In this document: piece after piece, positions 7,409 through 15,180 of the stretch
Numbering within the stretch: the stretch's first letter is position 1
Layout: each line of letters starts with the position of its first letter
DNA from: an uncultured Actinomyces sp.
GTDB lineage: Bacteria > Actinomycetota > Actinomycetes > Actinomycetales > Actinomycetaceae
Reading direction: 5' to 3'
DNA: 24,967 nucleotides
NCBI GenBank assembly: GCA_938022345.1
Contig: CALIEP010000346.1
Span: 1 to 24,967, forward strand
Made by a program: the position numbers and the translations under genes
The notes under the pieces: generated by a model
Database searches by the model: none
Told to the model about the DNA's origin: nothing
Seen by the model: only the letters and a program-made list of their open reading frames with translations

Positions 7409-8295
7409 GCGCTGCACAGGTTCGGGAACGCGCACACCAGGCTGCGCCTCGTCCCCTCAATCGCAAGAAAATCCATCCGGGCAAGATTGCAGTTAATGCG
7501 ATTTTGGTCATCACTTCGCTCGTTTGGCTCCTTCCCGTGTATTGGATGGTGAACTCAGCATTCCAAACCGAGAGAAACCTTCTGTCGAGCCCGCCTAAGT
7601 TGATCCCCGCGCCGCTGACCACTGAACACTTCGCCAAAGTGCTCTCATCTCCGGCATTTCACTCCGCGTTGCTTATGTCCTTGAGCGCGGCAGTCATCAC
7701 CGTCGTGGCAACAACCTTGTGCTCACTTCTTGCAGCTCTGGCCTTGGCACGTTTTAATTTCCGAGGCCGTCGGACTTTGATCGTTGCAATCCTTGTGATT
7801 CAGATGATCCCCGCCGAAGCGCTTTTTATTTCCCAGTACAGGATGTTGGACTCATGGGCGTTGTTGAACTCTGTTGCTGGCCTGTCATTGCTGTACGTGG
7901 GTGGCGTGCTCCCCTTCGTCACGTGGATGATGCGCGGTTATGTCGAGGCCGTTCCTGAAGAACTTGAGCAGGCCGCAATGATCGACGGATGCACCCGAAT
8001 CCAGGCATTCATGCGTGTGACCTTACCGCTTCTCGCACCGGGATTGGTGTCGACCTCGGTATTTGCCTTCCTTCACTCCTGGAATGAATACACGCTGGCC
8101 CTGATTGTGCTCTCTCGCGATTCGGCAGTGACTTTGCCACTGTGGCTGCAATCCTTCCAGCAGGGCCTGCAAGGTTCGGACTGGGGCGGTGTGATGGCAG
8201 GCTCGACACTCATCACAATCCCCGTGCTGATCCTGTTCATTTTCGTTCAGAACCGGATGTCAACCGGCATGGTGTCTGGAGCTGTGAAGGGCTGA
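7405..8295 (+). CDS. ABC sugar transporter permease (MalG/UgpE type)
   Basis: This 296-residue protein is the second permease of the importer. It starts with a basic cytoplasmic tail, then a hydrophobic segment (about 29-50) and five further membrane segments. Its EAA loop reads EQAAMIDGCTRIQAFMRVTLPLLAP, starting at about residue 188, the standard arrangement for MalG-type subunits. It begins inside the previous gene with an ATGA overlap. It is the last gene of the importer operon and faces the convergent flippase gene, whose stop lies 57 nt away. Confidence 0.92.
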   Translation: MSAAQVRERAHQAAPRPLNRKKIHPGKIAVNAILVITSLVWLLPVYWMVNSAFQTERNLLSSPPKLIPAPLTTEHFAKVLSSPAFHSALLMSLSAAVITVVATTLCSLLAALALARFNFRGRRTLIVAILVIQMIPAEALFISQYRMLDSWALLNSVAGLSLLYVGGVLPFVTWMMRGYVEAVPEELEQAAMIDGCTRIQAFMRVTLPLLAPGLVSTSVFAFLHSWNEYTLALIVLSRDSAVTLPLWLQSFQQGLQGSDWGGVMAGSTLITIPVLILFIFVQNRMSTGMVSGAVKG

Positions 8296-8311
8296 AAAAT
8301 CTTTACTAGCA

Positions 8312-8339
8312 GCCGCATGTCGGTCTGTCAATATGCGGC
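8312..8339. terminator. Weak bidirectional hairpin between convergent genes
   Basis: GCCGCAT and ATGCGGC form a 7-bp perfect stem with a 14-nt loop in the short gap between the importer operon and the convergent flippase gene. There is no strong T-run on either strand, so it may be a modest terminator serving both. It is the only structure I can see in the gap. Confidence 0.35.
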
Positions 8340-8352
8340 AAAGTCAGCAGGA

Positions 8353-10974
8353 TCAGATCAGGTTTCGCTTCTGCATGATCTTCAGGGCCACCCAACCGAA
8401 GGGAGCGCGGCCGTAGAAGGTCACCAGACGGTAGATGATTGCGGTCGGAAGAGCCATGGACACGGCGATTCCGGCAACTTGAAGGCCACCGGTGAGTGCG
8501 GCCTCGACCGGACCGATGCCACCGGGGGAGGGGACAACAGAACCCAGCGAGTTCGAGGCCAAGTAGGTGATGGAGAGCGTCACCAAGTTCAATGAGCCGC
8601 CCATTGCGGTCAAGGACGCCCAGAAGGCTCCAACGAAACCGATATTCATGAGCAGGTTTCCACCGAGCACCGCGAGGAGGCGCTGAGGCTGACCGGCAAC
8701 CCACAGAAGACGCGGATACACCTGCTTCCATGTTGGCTCGATCTTCGACCAGATGAACTTTCGGATCTTCGGAATCGAAATGCACACGATGACAATCACA
8801 GCTACGACAGCGGTTCCGGCAATAATCGCGCCGTAGGGGAGTGAAACCGAAAGCGACGAACCCGAGAAGAACAGGACGATGACCAACAATGAAACGGTCA
8901 CCAGGAACTGGGAGATCTGCTGCAAAGTGACGGTGGTGACGGCAGCGGCCGTCGACATCTTCTGCTTTGTCAGGAAACGCAGGTTGAGCGCCGCCGGGCC
9001 GATTCCAGCGGGAGCAACAAGAGTAATGATGGAGGCTGCGATCTGAGCCAAGATGGCATCGCCAAATTTGACCTTCTCTTGGCTGAAGGCAACCAGGGGA
9101 ACGGCTCCTCCAACCCAGGTTGTTGCTGCGAAAGCGAAAGCGACAGCGATCCAAATAGGGCTTGCCTGCTTCACCGCAGTGACGATATCGGAGAAGTTGA
9201 GCGAACCCATCAAGACGACAACCGCAACTGCCAGAACACCGAAGGTAATCATTGTCCTGGGTGCGAAGCGCTGAAGGTTTGCGGGCTGAACGGATTCTTG
9301 CGGGGTGTCGGCGACGATCGCCTCGCGCAGGCGATCCAGAAGATCGCTGCGTCGAAGAGTGGAGGAAACCTCGGAAGGAAGGACCGGCTTTTGAAGAACC
9401 GGTGCGCAGGCAACCAATTCAGCTTCGCTGAGGTTTCGTCGGGCCGAGGCCAGCGCTCGCTCGGGCCCAGCATAGATAGCAAGCAGGGTGAGAAGCTGAG
9501 CGATATCAATGCGTTGGTTGAGCTCAGTCGTTGCAACCTCGCCTTCATCCCAGTGGATCAGCCAAACCTCTGAGGACTGGTCGAGTGCGACGGATGAAGG
9601 GGCGATGTGGCGATGGCTGATTGCGTGAGAGTGTGCCAAGAGGAGCTGCTTCCACGCCTGATCAAGAATGTCATCGCTCAGTGCATCGGTGTCGGCCAGA
9701 TCCTTGAGGGAAGCTGTCGGAGGAAGGGCTCGCATCGCCGTCATGATCGAGTCCCCAGCTTGAGCAATACCCATGGGCTCAGGCAAGTGAACACCGGAAC
9801 GTTTAGCTGAAATAGCAGTCAACATGGAACGCTCTGCAGCAGCCTTCACCGAGGGGGAAACCCAGCGAGAAATCCCGCGCAGGCGAACGTTGTTCCATAC
9901 TTCCAAGAGCGTGCCGGCCATACCGCGGCCCGGATCCAAGATGGTGATTTCGTAGGGAACACCGTAGGTATCCCAAACCTGGTAGTGACGGTTTCCATCG
10001 ACCGGTGGTCGGCGGGCAATCGTGTATTCCGCTGAATCAGCCTCGGCGGTCTCCATACGGAAGTGGCCGTGTGGTGTTTCCGCAACAGTCCACGTATCCA
10101 GCGTGACTCCGGTGGGAAGAAGGTCAGTGCGGATGACGCGTGAGGGAATAATCCGGATCGAGAGTAGCGCCTTCACAATCTGGCCGCCCGAGGCACTGCG
10201 GTCTTGGAAGCCCAAGAAGAAACGCGACGAGACACCAAAAGTGCGACCAAGAAGAACGGAGATCAACGCGGATGGAAGAGTGAGTTGCCCGCGAAGTACC
10301 CAAATGACGATGATGATGCCCAGAGCCCAGTAGGACCAGCGGACTGAACGAAGTGCTTCCGCTTCACCCGCAGCTGTGAAGAGGGCAATGAGAGCGATTG
10401 CGACCAGGTTGATCGCGATGTGCGAGGCCGCCTGTCCGTTCTCCACGTTCGTGACCCTGAGCGGACCGGTGATGGTTTCAGGAAGTTGGCGAAGTCCCAG
10501 CAAGATTACATACGAGGCCACTCCAGCGATCATGGCGGTGGTGAGAGCTTCGATGGCAGTGGAGACCTGTCGGCGGAAAAGCAACATTCCAATGACGGCG
10601 ATCGGGGTGACCAAGATGGTCAGGCCCTCTAGGAGCGACAGGGGCATCAGGAGGAGATCGCGGATTACGGTGACTCGTAGAACGTCTTGGGCGACGCCTT
10701 CTGTCGTTGAAGATGCGACGAATCCCAGGGCCCACACAAGGACAATTCCCACAAGGCACATGATGGCCTCGTAGAGATCAGACCGGCGCCGACGGCGGGA
10801 AAGCAGGTGATCGGCAAAGAAAACGGGTTCGGAAAGCTGAGAGCGCAAGGAAGTGGGTGCAGTCGATTCAGGTGCATCCTCAAACTCGGATTCAGGGGGA
10901 TCCACCGGTGGTTCCACAGAGGATGTGGGGGCCTCGGTTATGTCAGACGTGACCAGTTCCTCGGAATTCTCCAT
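8353..10974 (-). CDS. Membrane protein with degenerate kinase-like domain and C-terminal UPF0104/LPG-synthase-type flippase domain
   Basis: This large protein (about 873 residues) has an acidic N-terminal tail, a first block of membrane segments (about 70-250), a soluble kinase-like region (about 300-520) and a second membrane block (about 574-865). The second block resembles the lysylphosphatidylglycerol synthase transmembrane (UPF0104) family, with LVAPAGIGPAALNLRFL and VPSPGGIGPVEAALTGG. In the kinase-like part the catalytic-loop position reads HRHIAPSS instead of an HxDxxxxN form, and the VAIK-like position reads EITIL without lysine, while an Asp in IHWDEGE may correspond to DFG. This suggests a pseudokinase. 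I chose the ATG at 10974 because AGGA lies 8 nt upstream; the ATG at 10983 abuts its purine stretch with no spacing. Lipid handling or cell-envelope regulation is likely but unproven. Confidence 0.82.
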   Translation of the reverse strand: MENSEELVTSDITEAPTSSVEPPVDPPESEFEDAPESTAPTSLRSQLSEPVFFADHLLSRRRRRSDLYEAIMCLVGIVLVWALGFVASSTTEGVAQDVLRVTVIRDLLLMPLSLLEGLTILVTPIAVIGMLLFRRQVSTAIEALTTAMIAGVASYVILLGLRQLPETITGPLRVTNVENGQAASHIAINLVAIALIALFTAAGEAEALRSVRWSYWALGIIIVIWVLRGQLTLPSALISVLLGRTFGVSSRFFLGFQDRSASGGQIVKALLSIRIIPSRVIRTDLLPTGVTLDTWTVAETPHGHFRMETAEADSAEYTIARRPPVDGNRHYQVWDTYGVPYEITILDPGRGMAGTLLEVWNNVRLRGISRWVSPSVKAAAERSMLTAISAKRSGVHLPEPMGIAQAGDSIMTAMRALPPTASLKDLADTDALSDDILDQAWKQLLLAHSHAISHRHIAPSSVALDQSSEVWLIHWDEGEVATTELNQRIDIAQLLTLLAIYAGPERALASARRNLSEAELVACAPVLQKPVLPSEVSSTLRRSDLLDRLREAIVADTPQESVQPANLQRFAPRTMITFGVLAVAVVVLMGSLNFSDIVTAVKQASPIWIAVAFAFAATTWVGGAVPLVAFSQEKVKFGDAILAQIAASIITLVAPAGIGPAALNLRFLTKQKMSTAAAVTTVTLQQISQFLVTVSLLVIVLFFSGSSLSVSLPYGAIIAGTAVVAVIVIVCISIPKIRKFIWSKIEPTWKQVYPRLLWVAGQPQRLLAVLGGNLLMNIGFVGAFWASLTAMGGSLNLVTLSITYLASNSLGSVVPSPGGIGPVEAALTGGLQVAGIAVSMALPTAIIYRLVTFYGRAPFGWVALKIMQKRNLI

Positions 10975-11072
10975 GGATGACATCCTATCTGTTATGCAAA
11001 GACCGGTAGGGTTGACTCAAGTAACATGCCGTGCACTTTGTCATTCGTTGTACCCAATTGAAGGAATTCTGC

Positions 11073-11777
11073 ATGCTGAACGCCATCCTGGTGAACGCCT
11101 CAGGGCTTGACACCTTCATTCACTGGTTTAAAGACCCCGAAAGTCTGCTGGTTGCAATGGGACCGTGGGTTCTGTGGGGGACGATGCTCATCGTCCTCAT
11201 TGAGTCGGGTGTCCTTTTCCCTGTTCTTCCCGGAGAATCCCTACTCTTCACAGCAGGTTTGCTGCACGATCGACTGGGCCTGCACCTGCCAACCCTGATC
11301 ATCATGGTTGTTGTTGCAGCCTTCATTGGCGCGCAAATTGGTTACTTCCTGGGTGCGAAGTGGGGGCGCAAGCTTTTCAAGCCGGATGCGCGGGTACTGA
11401 AGACCGAGCACTTGGAGAAGGCTGAGCACTACTTCCGAGATTACGGCGGTCGTTCGCTGGTGATTGGTCGTTTCATTCCCTTCGTGCGGACCTTCATTCC
11501 GCTCGCCGCGGGAATTGCACGCTATCCCTACAGCAAATTCCTGCTGTTCAATACTCTGGGTTCACTGCTGTGGGGCGCTGGCTTCATTATTCTCGGTTCG
11601 CTGCTGGGCAATGTCCCCTTCGTTCACGACAACCTCACGCTGATCTTGGGCGTCATTATTCTGGTTTCGGTCCTGCCCGTGATCCTAGAAATCGTTGGGC
11701 AGAAGCGTAATGGTGGCGCTCAAGCTAAGGACGCGACCGAGAATGTCGTATCCGCGCAGGAGGATCGTTCCGAGTGA
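11073..11777 (+). CDS. DedA family (SNARE-associated) inner membrane protein
   Basis: This is a 234-residue integral membrane protein of the DedA/VTT family, which includes bacterial lipid flippases such as those for undecaprenyl phosphate and phosphatidylethanolamine. Visible family marks are ESGVLFPVLPGESLLF (about 44-59) and the conserved GRFIPFVRTFIPLAAG stretch (about 132-147), with hydrophobic segments before, between and after. The C-terminal tail is hydrophilic. I chose the ATG at 11073 because AAGGA lies 7 nt upstream; the longer reading from a GTG at 11031 has no ribosome binding site. The stop overlaps the start of pheA by 4 nt, so the two are translationally coupled. The exact substrate is unknown. 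Confidence 0.9.
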   Translation: MLNAILVNASGLDTFIHWFKDPESLLVAMGPWVLWGTMLIVLIESGVLFPVLPGESLLFTAGLLHDRLGLHLPTLIIMVVVAAFIGAQIGYFLGAKWGRKLFKPDARVLKTEHLEKAEHYFRDYGGRSLVIGRFIPFVRTFIPLAAGIARYPYSKFLLFNTLGSLLWGAGFIILGSLLGNVPFVHDNLTLILGVIILVSVLPVILEIVGQKRNGGAQAKDATENVVSAQEDRSE

Positions 11778-12709
11778 GCACCTTGCGAATCGCATTTCTT
11801 GGCCCATTTGGAACCTTTACCGAGCAGGCCCTGCGCCAGGTTGCTCCCGAAGAGGCAGAACTCATTCCGCTGACTTCTCCTCCTTTGGCGATGAAGGCCG
11901 TGCGTGAGGGAAGGGCAGACTGGGCAGTTGTCCCCATTGAGAACTCCATCGAAGGTGGCGTCAATGCAACGCTCGATGCCCTGGCAGACTACCCTCAGCT
12001 GGTGATCCGTGCGGAAATGCTGGTGCCTATTACCTTCCACCTGGCTGTTCGACCCGGTACCCAGGTAACGGATATTCGCAAGATTGGAACCCACCCGCAC
12101 GCGTGGGCACAGTGTCGAAACTGGGCTGAGGAAACCTTCCCCGGCGTTGTTCACGTCCCCACGACCTCGACTGCTGCAGCGGCCGAGACCTTGGGTTCGG
12201 GCGAAAGCACATTCGACGCGGTTCTGTGTAACGCAACCTCGGTAGATCGTTACGGTTTGGAATCGCTGTTCACGGATGTTGCGGATAATCCGGGCGCTAT
12301 CACGCGTTTTGTGTGCGTGAGAAGGCCGATTGAAGGGTCGTTAACTGCTCCGACTGGACATGACAAGACGACCATTCAAGTTGCGCTGCCTGTCAACCAA
12401 GCGGGATCACTGATGCGTTTGCTTGAACAGTTCTCGGTGCATGACGTTGACCTGTCACGAATCGAATCGCGTCCCAGCGGCGATGGGTTGGGTGCCTATA
12501 CCTTCTCGATTGACATGGTTGGACACATCGCTCAGGAACATATTCAGGCGGCACTGCGCGGGTTGTATCGAGTGTCTCCGGATGTGCGATTCATGGGCTC
12601 GTACCCCAGCTCGACGGTCAATAGTGCGGATGTCCCCCAAGATGACGAGGACTATCGACGCGCACGAACCTGGGTGCGCGAGCTCCTTTCGGGCGTCGAG
12701 CAGGACTGA
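11774..12709 (+). CDS. pheA: Prephenate dehydratase
   Basis: This 311-residue enzyme converts prephenate to phenylpyruvate in phenylalanine biosynthesis. The catalytic domain spans about residues 5-185, with FLGPFGTFTEQAL, VPIENSIEGGV (53-63) and the TRF motif at 177-179. A C-terminal ACT regulatory domain (about 196-280) carries the ESRP motif at 231-234, the usual site for phenylalanine feedback. The length fits stand-alone actinobacterial prephenate dehydratases rather than the fused chorismate mutase form. The GTG start overlaps the DedA stop (GTGA), and no other aromatic pathway gene is adjacent. A hairpin terminator follows 15 nt downstream. Confidence 0.95.
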   Translation: MSTLRIAFLGPFGTFTEQALRQVAPEEAELIPLTSPPLAMKAVREGRADWAVVPIENSIEGGVNATLDALADYPQLVIRAEMLVPITFHLAVRPGTQVTDIRKIGTHPHAWAQCRNWAEETFPGVVHVPTTSTAAAAETLGSGESTFDAVLCNATSVDRYGLESLFTDVADNPGAITRFVCVRRPIEGSLTAPTGHDKTTIQVALPVNQAGSLMRLLEQFSVHDVDLSRIESRPSGDGLGAYTFSIDMVGHIAQEHIQAALRGLYRVSPDVRFMGSYPSSTVNSADVPQDDEDYRRARTWVRELLSGVEQD

Positions 12710-12724
12710 ACTGCTGATTTTTAC

Positions 12725-12760
12725 GAGGCCGGTTGGCGCTTGAGGGCGTCAGCCGGCCTC
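12725..12760 (+). terminator. Terminator of the DedA-pheA unit
   Basis: Arms at 12725-12739 and 12746-12760 pair over 15 positions with two mismatches (core GAGGCCGG / CCGGCCTC) around a 6-nt loop. Only a weak T-containing tail (GTTTAGTT) follows. The position directly after pheA and before an oppositely oriented tRNA fits a terminator. Confidence 0.7.
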
Positions 12761-12828
12761 ACAGTTTAGTTAGGCAAGGTACGCAATACGCCTGCTATAC
12801 GCATGAGGCGGGCCAGGCCTCGGTAGGT

Positions 12829-12861
12829 AAAACAAAAGGACCCAGCTTTCACTGGGTCCTT
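12829..12861 (-). terminator. Rho-independent terminator of tRNA-Leu
   Basis: On the minus strand, AAGGACCCAG-TGAAAG-CTGGGTCCTT forms a perfect 10-bp stem with a 6-nt loop, followed by a T-rich tail (TTGTTTTAC). It begins 6 nt after the end of the tRNA gene, a classical intrinsic terminator. Confidence 0.88.
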
Positions 12862-12867
12862 ACTACG

Positions 12868-12951
12868 TGCGCGAGGGGGGAGTTGAACCCCCACCCTATC
12901 ACTAGGACACGGACCTGAACCGTGCGCGTCTGCCTATTCCGCCACTCGCGC
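12868..12951 (-). tRNA. tRNA-Leu (anticodon CAG)
   Basis: The minus strand folds as an 84-nt type II tRNA. The acceptor arms GCGCGAG and CTCGCGC are perfectly paired, with discriminator A. The anticodon stem CACGG/CCGTG encloses loop TTCAGGT, giving anticodon CAG. The long variable arm (CCTA-GTGA-TAGG) is typical of leucine tRNA, and the T arm is GGGGG-TTCAACT-CCCCC. No 3' CCA is encoded. A promoter lies just upstream and an intrinsic terminator just downstream, so it is a single-gene transcript. Confidence 0.97.
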
Positions 12952-12961
12952 GTACGTGGAA

Positions 12962-12990
12962 ACTTTAGGGAATGAGGACGCAGAAGTCAA
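12962..12990 (-). promoter_or_regulatory. Promoter of tRNA-Leu
   Basis: On the minus strand, TTGACT (12985-12990) and TAAAGT (12962-12967) are separated by exactly 17 nt, and the tRNA begins 10 nt after the -10 box. This is a near-consensus sigma70-type promoter. Confidence 0.75.
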
Positions 12991-13006
12991 ACCGAAGTAT
13001 GAAAGG

Positions 13007-13059
13007 CGGCGCGCATCACTTCGAGACATGTGGAGATGCCTCTACCATGCTGCGCGCCG
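13007..13059 (-). terminator. Hairpin downstream of the DUF1444-like gene
   Basis: CGGCGCGCA (13007-13015) and TGCGCGCCG (13051-13059) form a perfect 9-bp stem enclosing a 35-nt loop with an inner short hairpin (GAG/CTC). On the minus strand the stem is followed by CCTTTC. It lies 30 nt after the stop of the minus-strand gene and probably ends that transcript before the tRNA promoter. Confidence 0.5.
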
Positions 13060-13088
13060 TCTGTGTGTGGCTTGCCTCCGTTCGTCTT

Positions 13089-14018
13089 TTACTTCGCGAG
13101 GAAGCGTTGGACGAAACTTTCAGGTAGATACAGGTATTTTTCTACATGCCCCATGAAGGTCTCAAAGTCGATCTTTGGATTGCTGAAAAGCTCGTGAAGT
13201 TCGGGATTGTCACCCCGGGTAATCGGGCCGAATTCTCCAGTGGGTAGGCAGTAGAAGATATCGCGACTGATCGCGTAGCCGTTGTTCTTGCCGAATTCTT
13301 CCATGACCGCGAAGCGCATGTAGTCGGCCATCTGGAGTATCTGTCGTGAGATGTCTTCCGGATCGATGGGCGCATAGAGCAGGACGGAGCGCTGCGGAAT
13401 GGCGAAGAACAATCCGTGGGGAGCGTTAATGTGGAGATTGCTTACCAACGCACCAATGTTTGCCGCCTTGCCGGCGATGAATGGTGATTCTCCCAGCAGT
13501 TCGGTGAACGGGCCCACCTGTTGCTTCGTATCGATTGGCTCGTTATCGGTGTTGATCTGGCCGTAGTGGAAGAGTTCGTCTACCGAAAGTGGGTATCGAG
13601 CAAGACTTTGATCCGTCACCAATGACACGCTGTTCGGGAAATCCAGGTAGAGCGCTGTGGCTAATCCGGCGGTGAATGGGCGAATGTAGGTGATGGGGAG
13701 ATCTGAGCTCTGTCCGCTCCGGATGATGCGTGTGCGGATTCGCTTGCGAAGTTCATCGGGATCGCTGATCGAGTACTCGGGCATCCGCAGAGTTTCAATC
13801 ATGAAGGCAACCCAGCGTTCGATCCGCTCCTGATGCTGGGCCGGGTCGGAGCGCGAGAGATCTGATAGAAGGTTTTCAACGTTAAAACGCATGGTGTCGA
13901 CGGTCAGAATGTAGCCGTTTGTTTGGGGGTCGACTTCGGGAGTCGCATTGATGCCAGCGTCTTCCAGGCGCTTCAAAAGGTAAGGGAATGTGCGTTGAAT
14001 CAGTTCATTGCGGTCCAT
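13089..14018 (-). CDS. DUF1444-like conserved hypothetical protein
   Basis: This is a 309-residue soluble protein with no signal peptide or membrane segment. The middle and C-terminal parts resemble DUF1444 (YtpQ-type) proteins. There is a helical region ending ERWVAFMIETL, an ITYIRPFTAGLATALYLDF segment followed by a run with alternating hydrophobics, and a later PHGLFFAIPQRSVLLYAPID stretch followed by a helix. The function of that family is unknown and my assignment rests on pattern resemblance only. The ATG start has no clear Shine-Dalgarno sequence upstream, so the message may be leaderless or weakly translated. It stands alone between the tRNA and a divergent gene. Confidence 0.7.
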   Translation of the reverse strand: MDRNELIQRTFPYLLKRLEDAGINATPEVDPQTNGYILTVDTMRFNVENLLSDLSRSDPAQHQERIERWVAFMIETLRMPEYSISDPDELRKRIRTRIIRSGQSSDLPITYIRPFTAGLATALYLDFPNSVSLVTDQSLARYPLSVDELFHYGQINTDNEPIDTKQQVGPFTELLGESPFIAGKAANIGALVSNLHINAPHGLFFAIPQRSVLLYAPIDPEDISRQILQMADYMRFAVMEEFGKNNGYAISRDIFYCLPTGEFGPITRGDNPELHELFSNPKIDFETFMGHVEKYLYLPESFVQRFLAK

Positions 14019-14200
14019 GGACTGAGTCTATCGTTTTTCATATTTGAAAGAGCTGGATCGAGGCTGGATGAGGACTTTGGTGAAGATCTTTTCTAAGGGT
14101 AAATTTGTCTGATGAATATGCTGCGTTTTGGGGCTCGACCTGTCAGACTTATCAGTGCGTGTCCCCACGACGGCGACATCATCACAGAAGGATGATCACA

Positions 14201-15100
14201 ATGACAATCCCATTCATTATTGGAGCCTATGCCTCGCATCCGGCGCCCGAGCTGCAAGAGGACTACTACAAACTTCTCGCACAGCAGCCGTGGATCAACG
14301 GCCTCGAAATGCCCTATCCCGGACAGATAGCGACCGACAACGAACTTCTCGCCGGCTTGCTCGCCGCGAATTGGGATTTCAACACCATCACGGCTATCCC
14401 CGGCACCATGCAAAACGTCGGGAAGGACGCGAACTTCGGCTTGGCCTCGCCAGATCGGGAGGGTCGCGAGGCCGCGCTGGCTTTCACCCGCCAGCTGCGC
14501 GAGGACCTGGGTAAGCTGTGCGAGCATGCCGACCGCAATGTGGTGACGCGCATCGAGGTGCACTCGGCTCCCACGCGAACCGCAGACGGGGATGCATTCC
14601 GACGTTCGTTGGAAGTTCTGCGCGAATGGGACTGGTACGGAGCTCGGCTGGTCATTGAGCACTGTGATCGCTTCATTCCAGAGCAAAAGCCAGAAAAGGG
14701 ATTCCTCTCGATCGAAGAAGAAATCCAGATCGCTGCGGAATTTGAGGTCGGCGTCCTGATTAACTGGGGACGCTCCGTTCTGGAAGAACGCAGTGCCGAT
14801 GCTGCCTACGATCACATCGTTGCAGCCGGAAAACGCGGGGTTCTGGATGGTGTCGTCTTCTCCGGTGCAGGTCCAGAGGAAACTCAGTACGGCTATTCGT
14901 GGGTTGATGGGCACCTGCCCGGCCAGAGCGATGAACCGGCATCGTTGATGAGCGACGCAGAAATTAAGCGCTGCGCACAGGCCGCGATCGAAGGTGGATG
15001 CAATTATCTGGGCGCAAAGATGTGCGTGCCCAAGGATGCAAGCTTGGAGGAACGCCTTGAGATGCTGACCCACGTCTACAAGGCCTGCGATCTTAAGTAA
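14201..15100 (+). CDS. DUF4862-like protein, possible sugar-phosphate isomerase/epimerase fold
   Basis: This 299-residue soluble protein begins FIIGAYASHP and continues with WINGLEMPYPG, ITAIPGTMQN, RIEVHSAP, RLVIEHCD, VLINWGRS, VVFSGAG and NYLGAKMC. The regular spacing of beta strands ending in acidic, histidine or asparagine residues suggests a TIM barrel of the xylose-isomerase-like type. I associate it with DUF4862, whose function is not established. The ATG at 14201 has AAGGA 8 nt upstream; an upstream in-frame start at 14105 lacks such a site and adds an unconvincing basic extension. It is monocistronic, with a 182-nt intergenic region before it and a very strong terminator after it. 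It may act in amino-sugar or related sugar metabolism given its neighbours, but this is conjecture. Confidence 0.8.
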   Translation: MTIPFIIGAYASHPAPELQEDYYKLLAQQPWINGLEMPYPGQIATDNELLAGLLAANWDFNTITAIPGTMQNVGKDANFGLASPDREGREAALAFTRQLREDLGKLCEHADRNVVTRIEVHSAPTRTADGDAFRRSLEVLREWDWYGARLVIEHCDRFIPEQKPEKGFLSIEEEIQIAAEFEVGVLINWGRSVLEERSADAAYDHIVAAGKRGVLDGVVFSGAGPEETQYGYSWVDGHLPGQSDEPASLMSDAEIKRCAQAAIEGGCNYLGAKMCVPKDASLEERLEMLTHVYKACDLK

Positions 15101-15132
15101 GTGCGTGCCTCAGCACTCATTGAAGATGTGTC

Positions 15133-15175
15133 GTGGGGGTGGAGCCGGGGAGCGGCTCCACCCCCACTCTTTGTG
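15133..15175 (+). terminator. Strong intrinsic terminator after the DUF4862-like gene
   Basis: Arms at 15133-15147 and 15153-15167 are perfectly complementary over 15 bp (GTGGGGGTGGAGCCG) with a 5-nt loop, followed by TCTTTGTGT. It lies 32 nt after the stop codon and separates this gene from the K+ channel gene. Confidence 0.9.
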
Positions 15176-15180
15176 TAAAC

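Noticed and set aside
8306..9154. A 282-codon minus-strand frame overlapping the flippase gene
   Set aside because: It is a second frame on the same strand inside the flippase C-terminal domain, very rich in Arg, His and Cys, with no recognisable motif.
10985..11072. TTGACT box at 11012-11017 as a promoter for dedA
   Set aside because: The hexamer at the 17-nt position (ACTTTG) is a poor -10 box, so I did not list it as a feature.
12781..12828. GAGGC/GCCTC hairpin between the pheA terminator and the tRNA terminator
   Set aside because: The stem is only 5 bp with a GC-rich loop and no T-run, so it is likely to occur by chance in this composition.
14093..15073. A 326-codon open frame on the minus strand opposite the DUF4862-like gene
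   Set aside because: It is antisense to a well-supported gene with a ribosome binding site and terminator, has no family resemblance and a cysteine- and histidine-rich composition typical of shadow frames.
15133..15180. GTG start at 15133 for the K+ channel
   Set aside because: It falls on the first base of the strong terminator stem after the preceding gene and would encode hairpin sequence.
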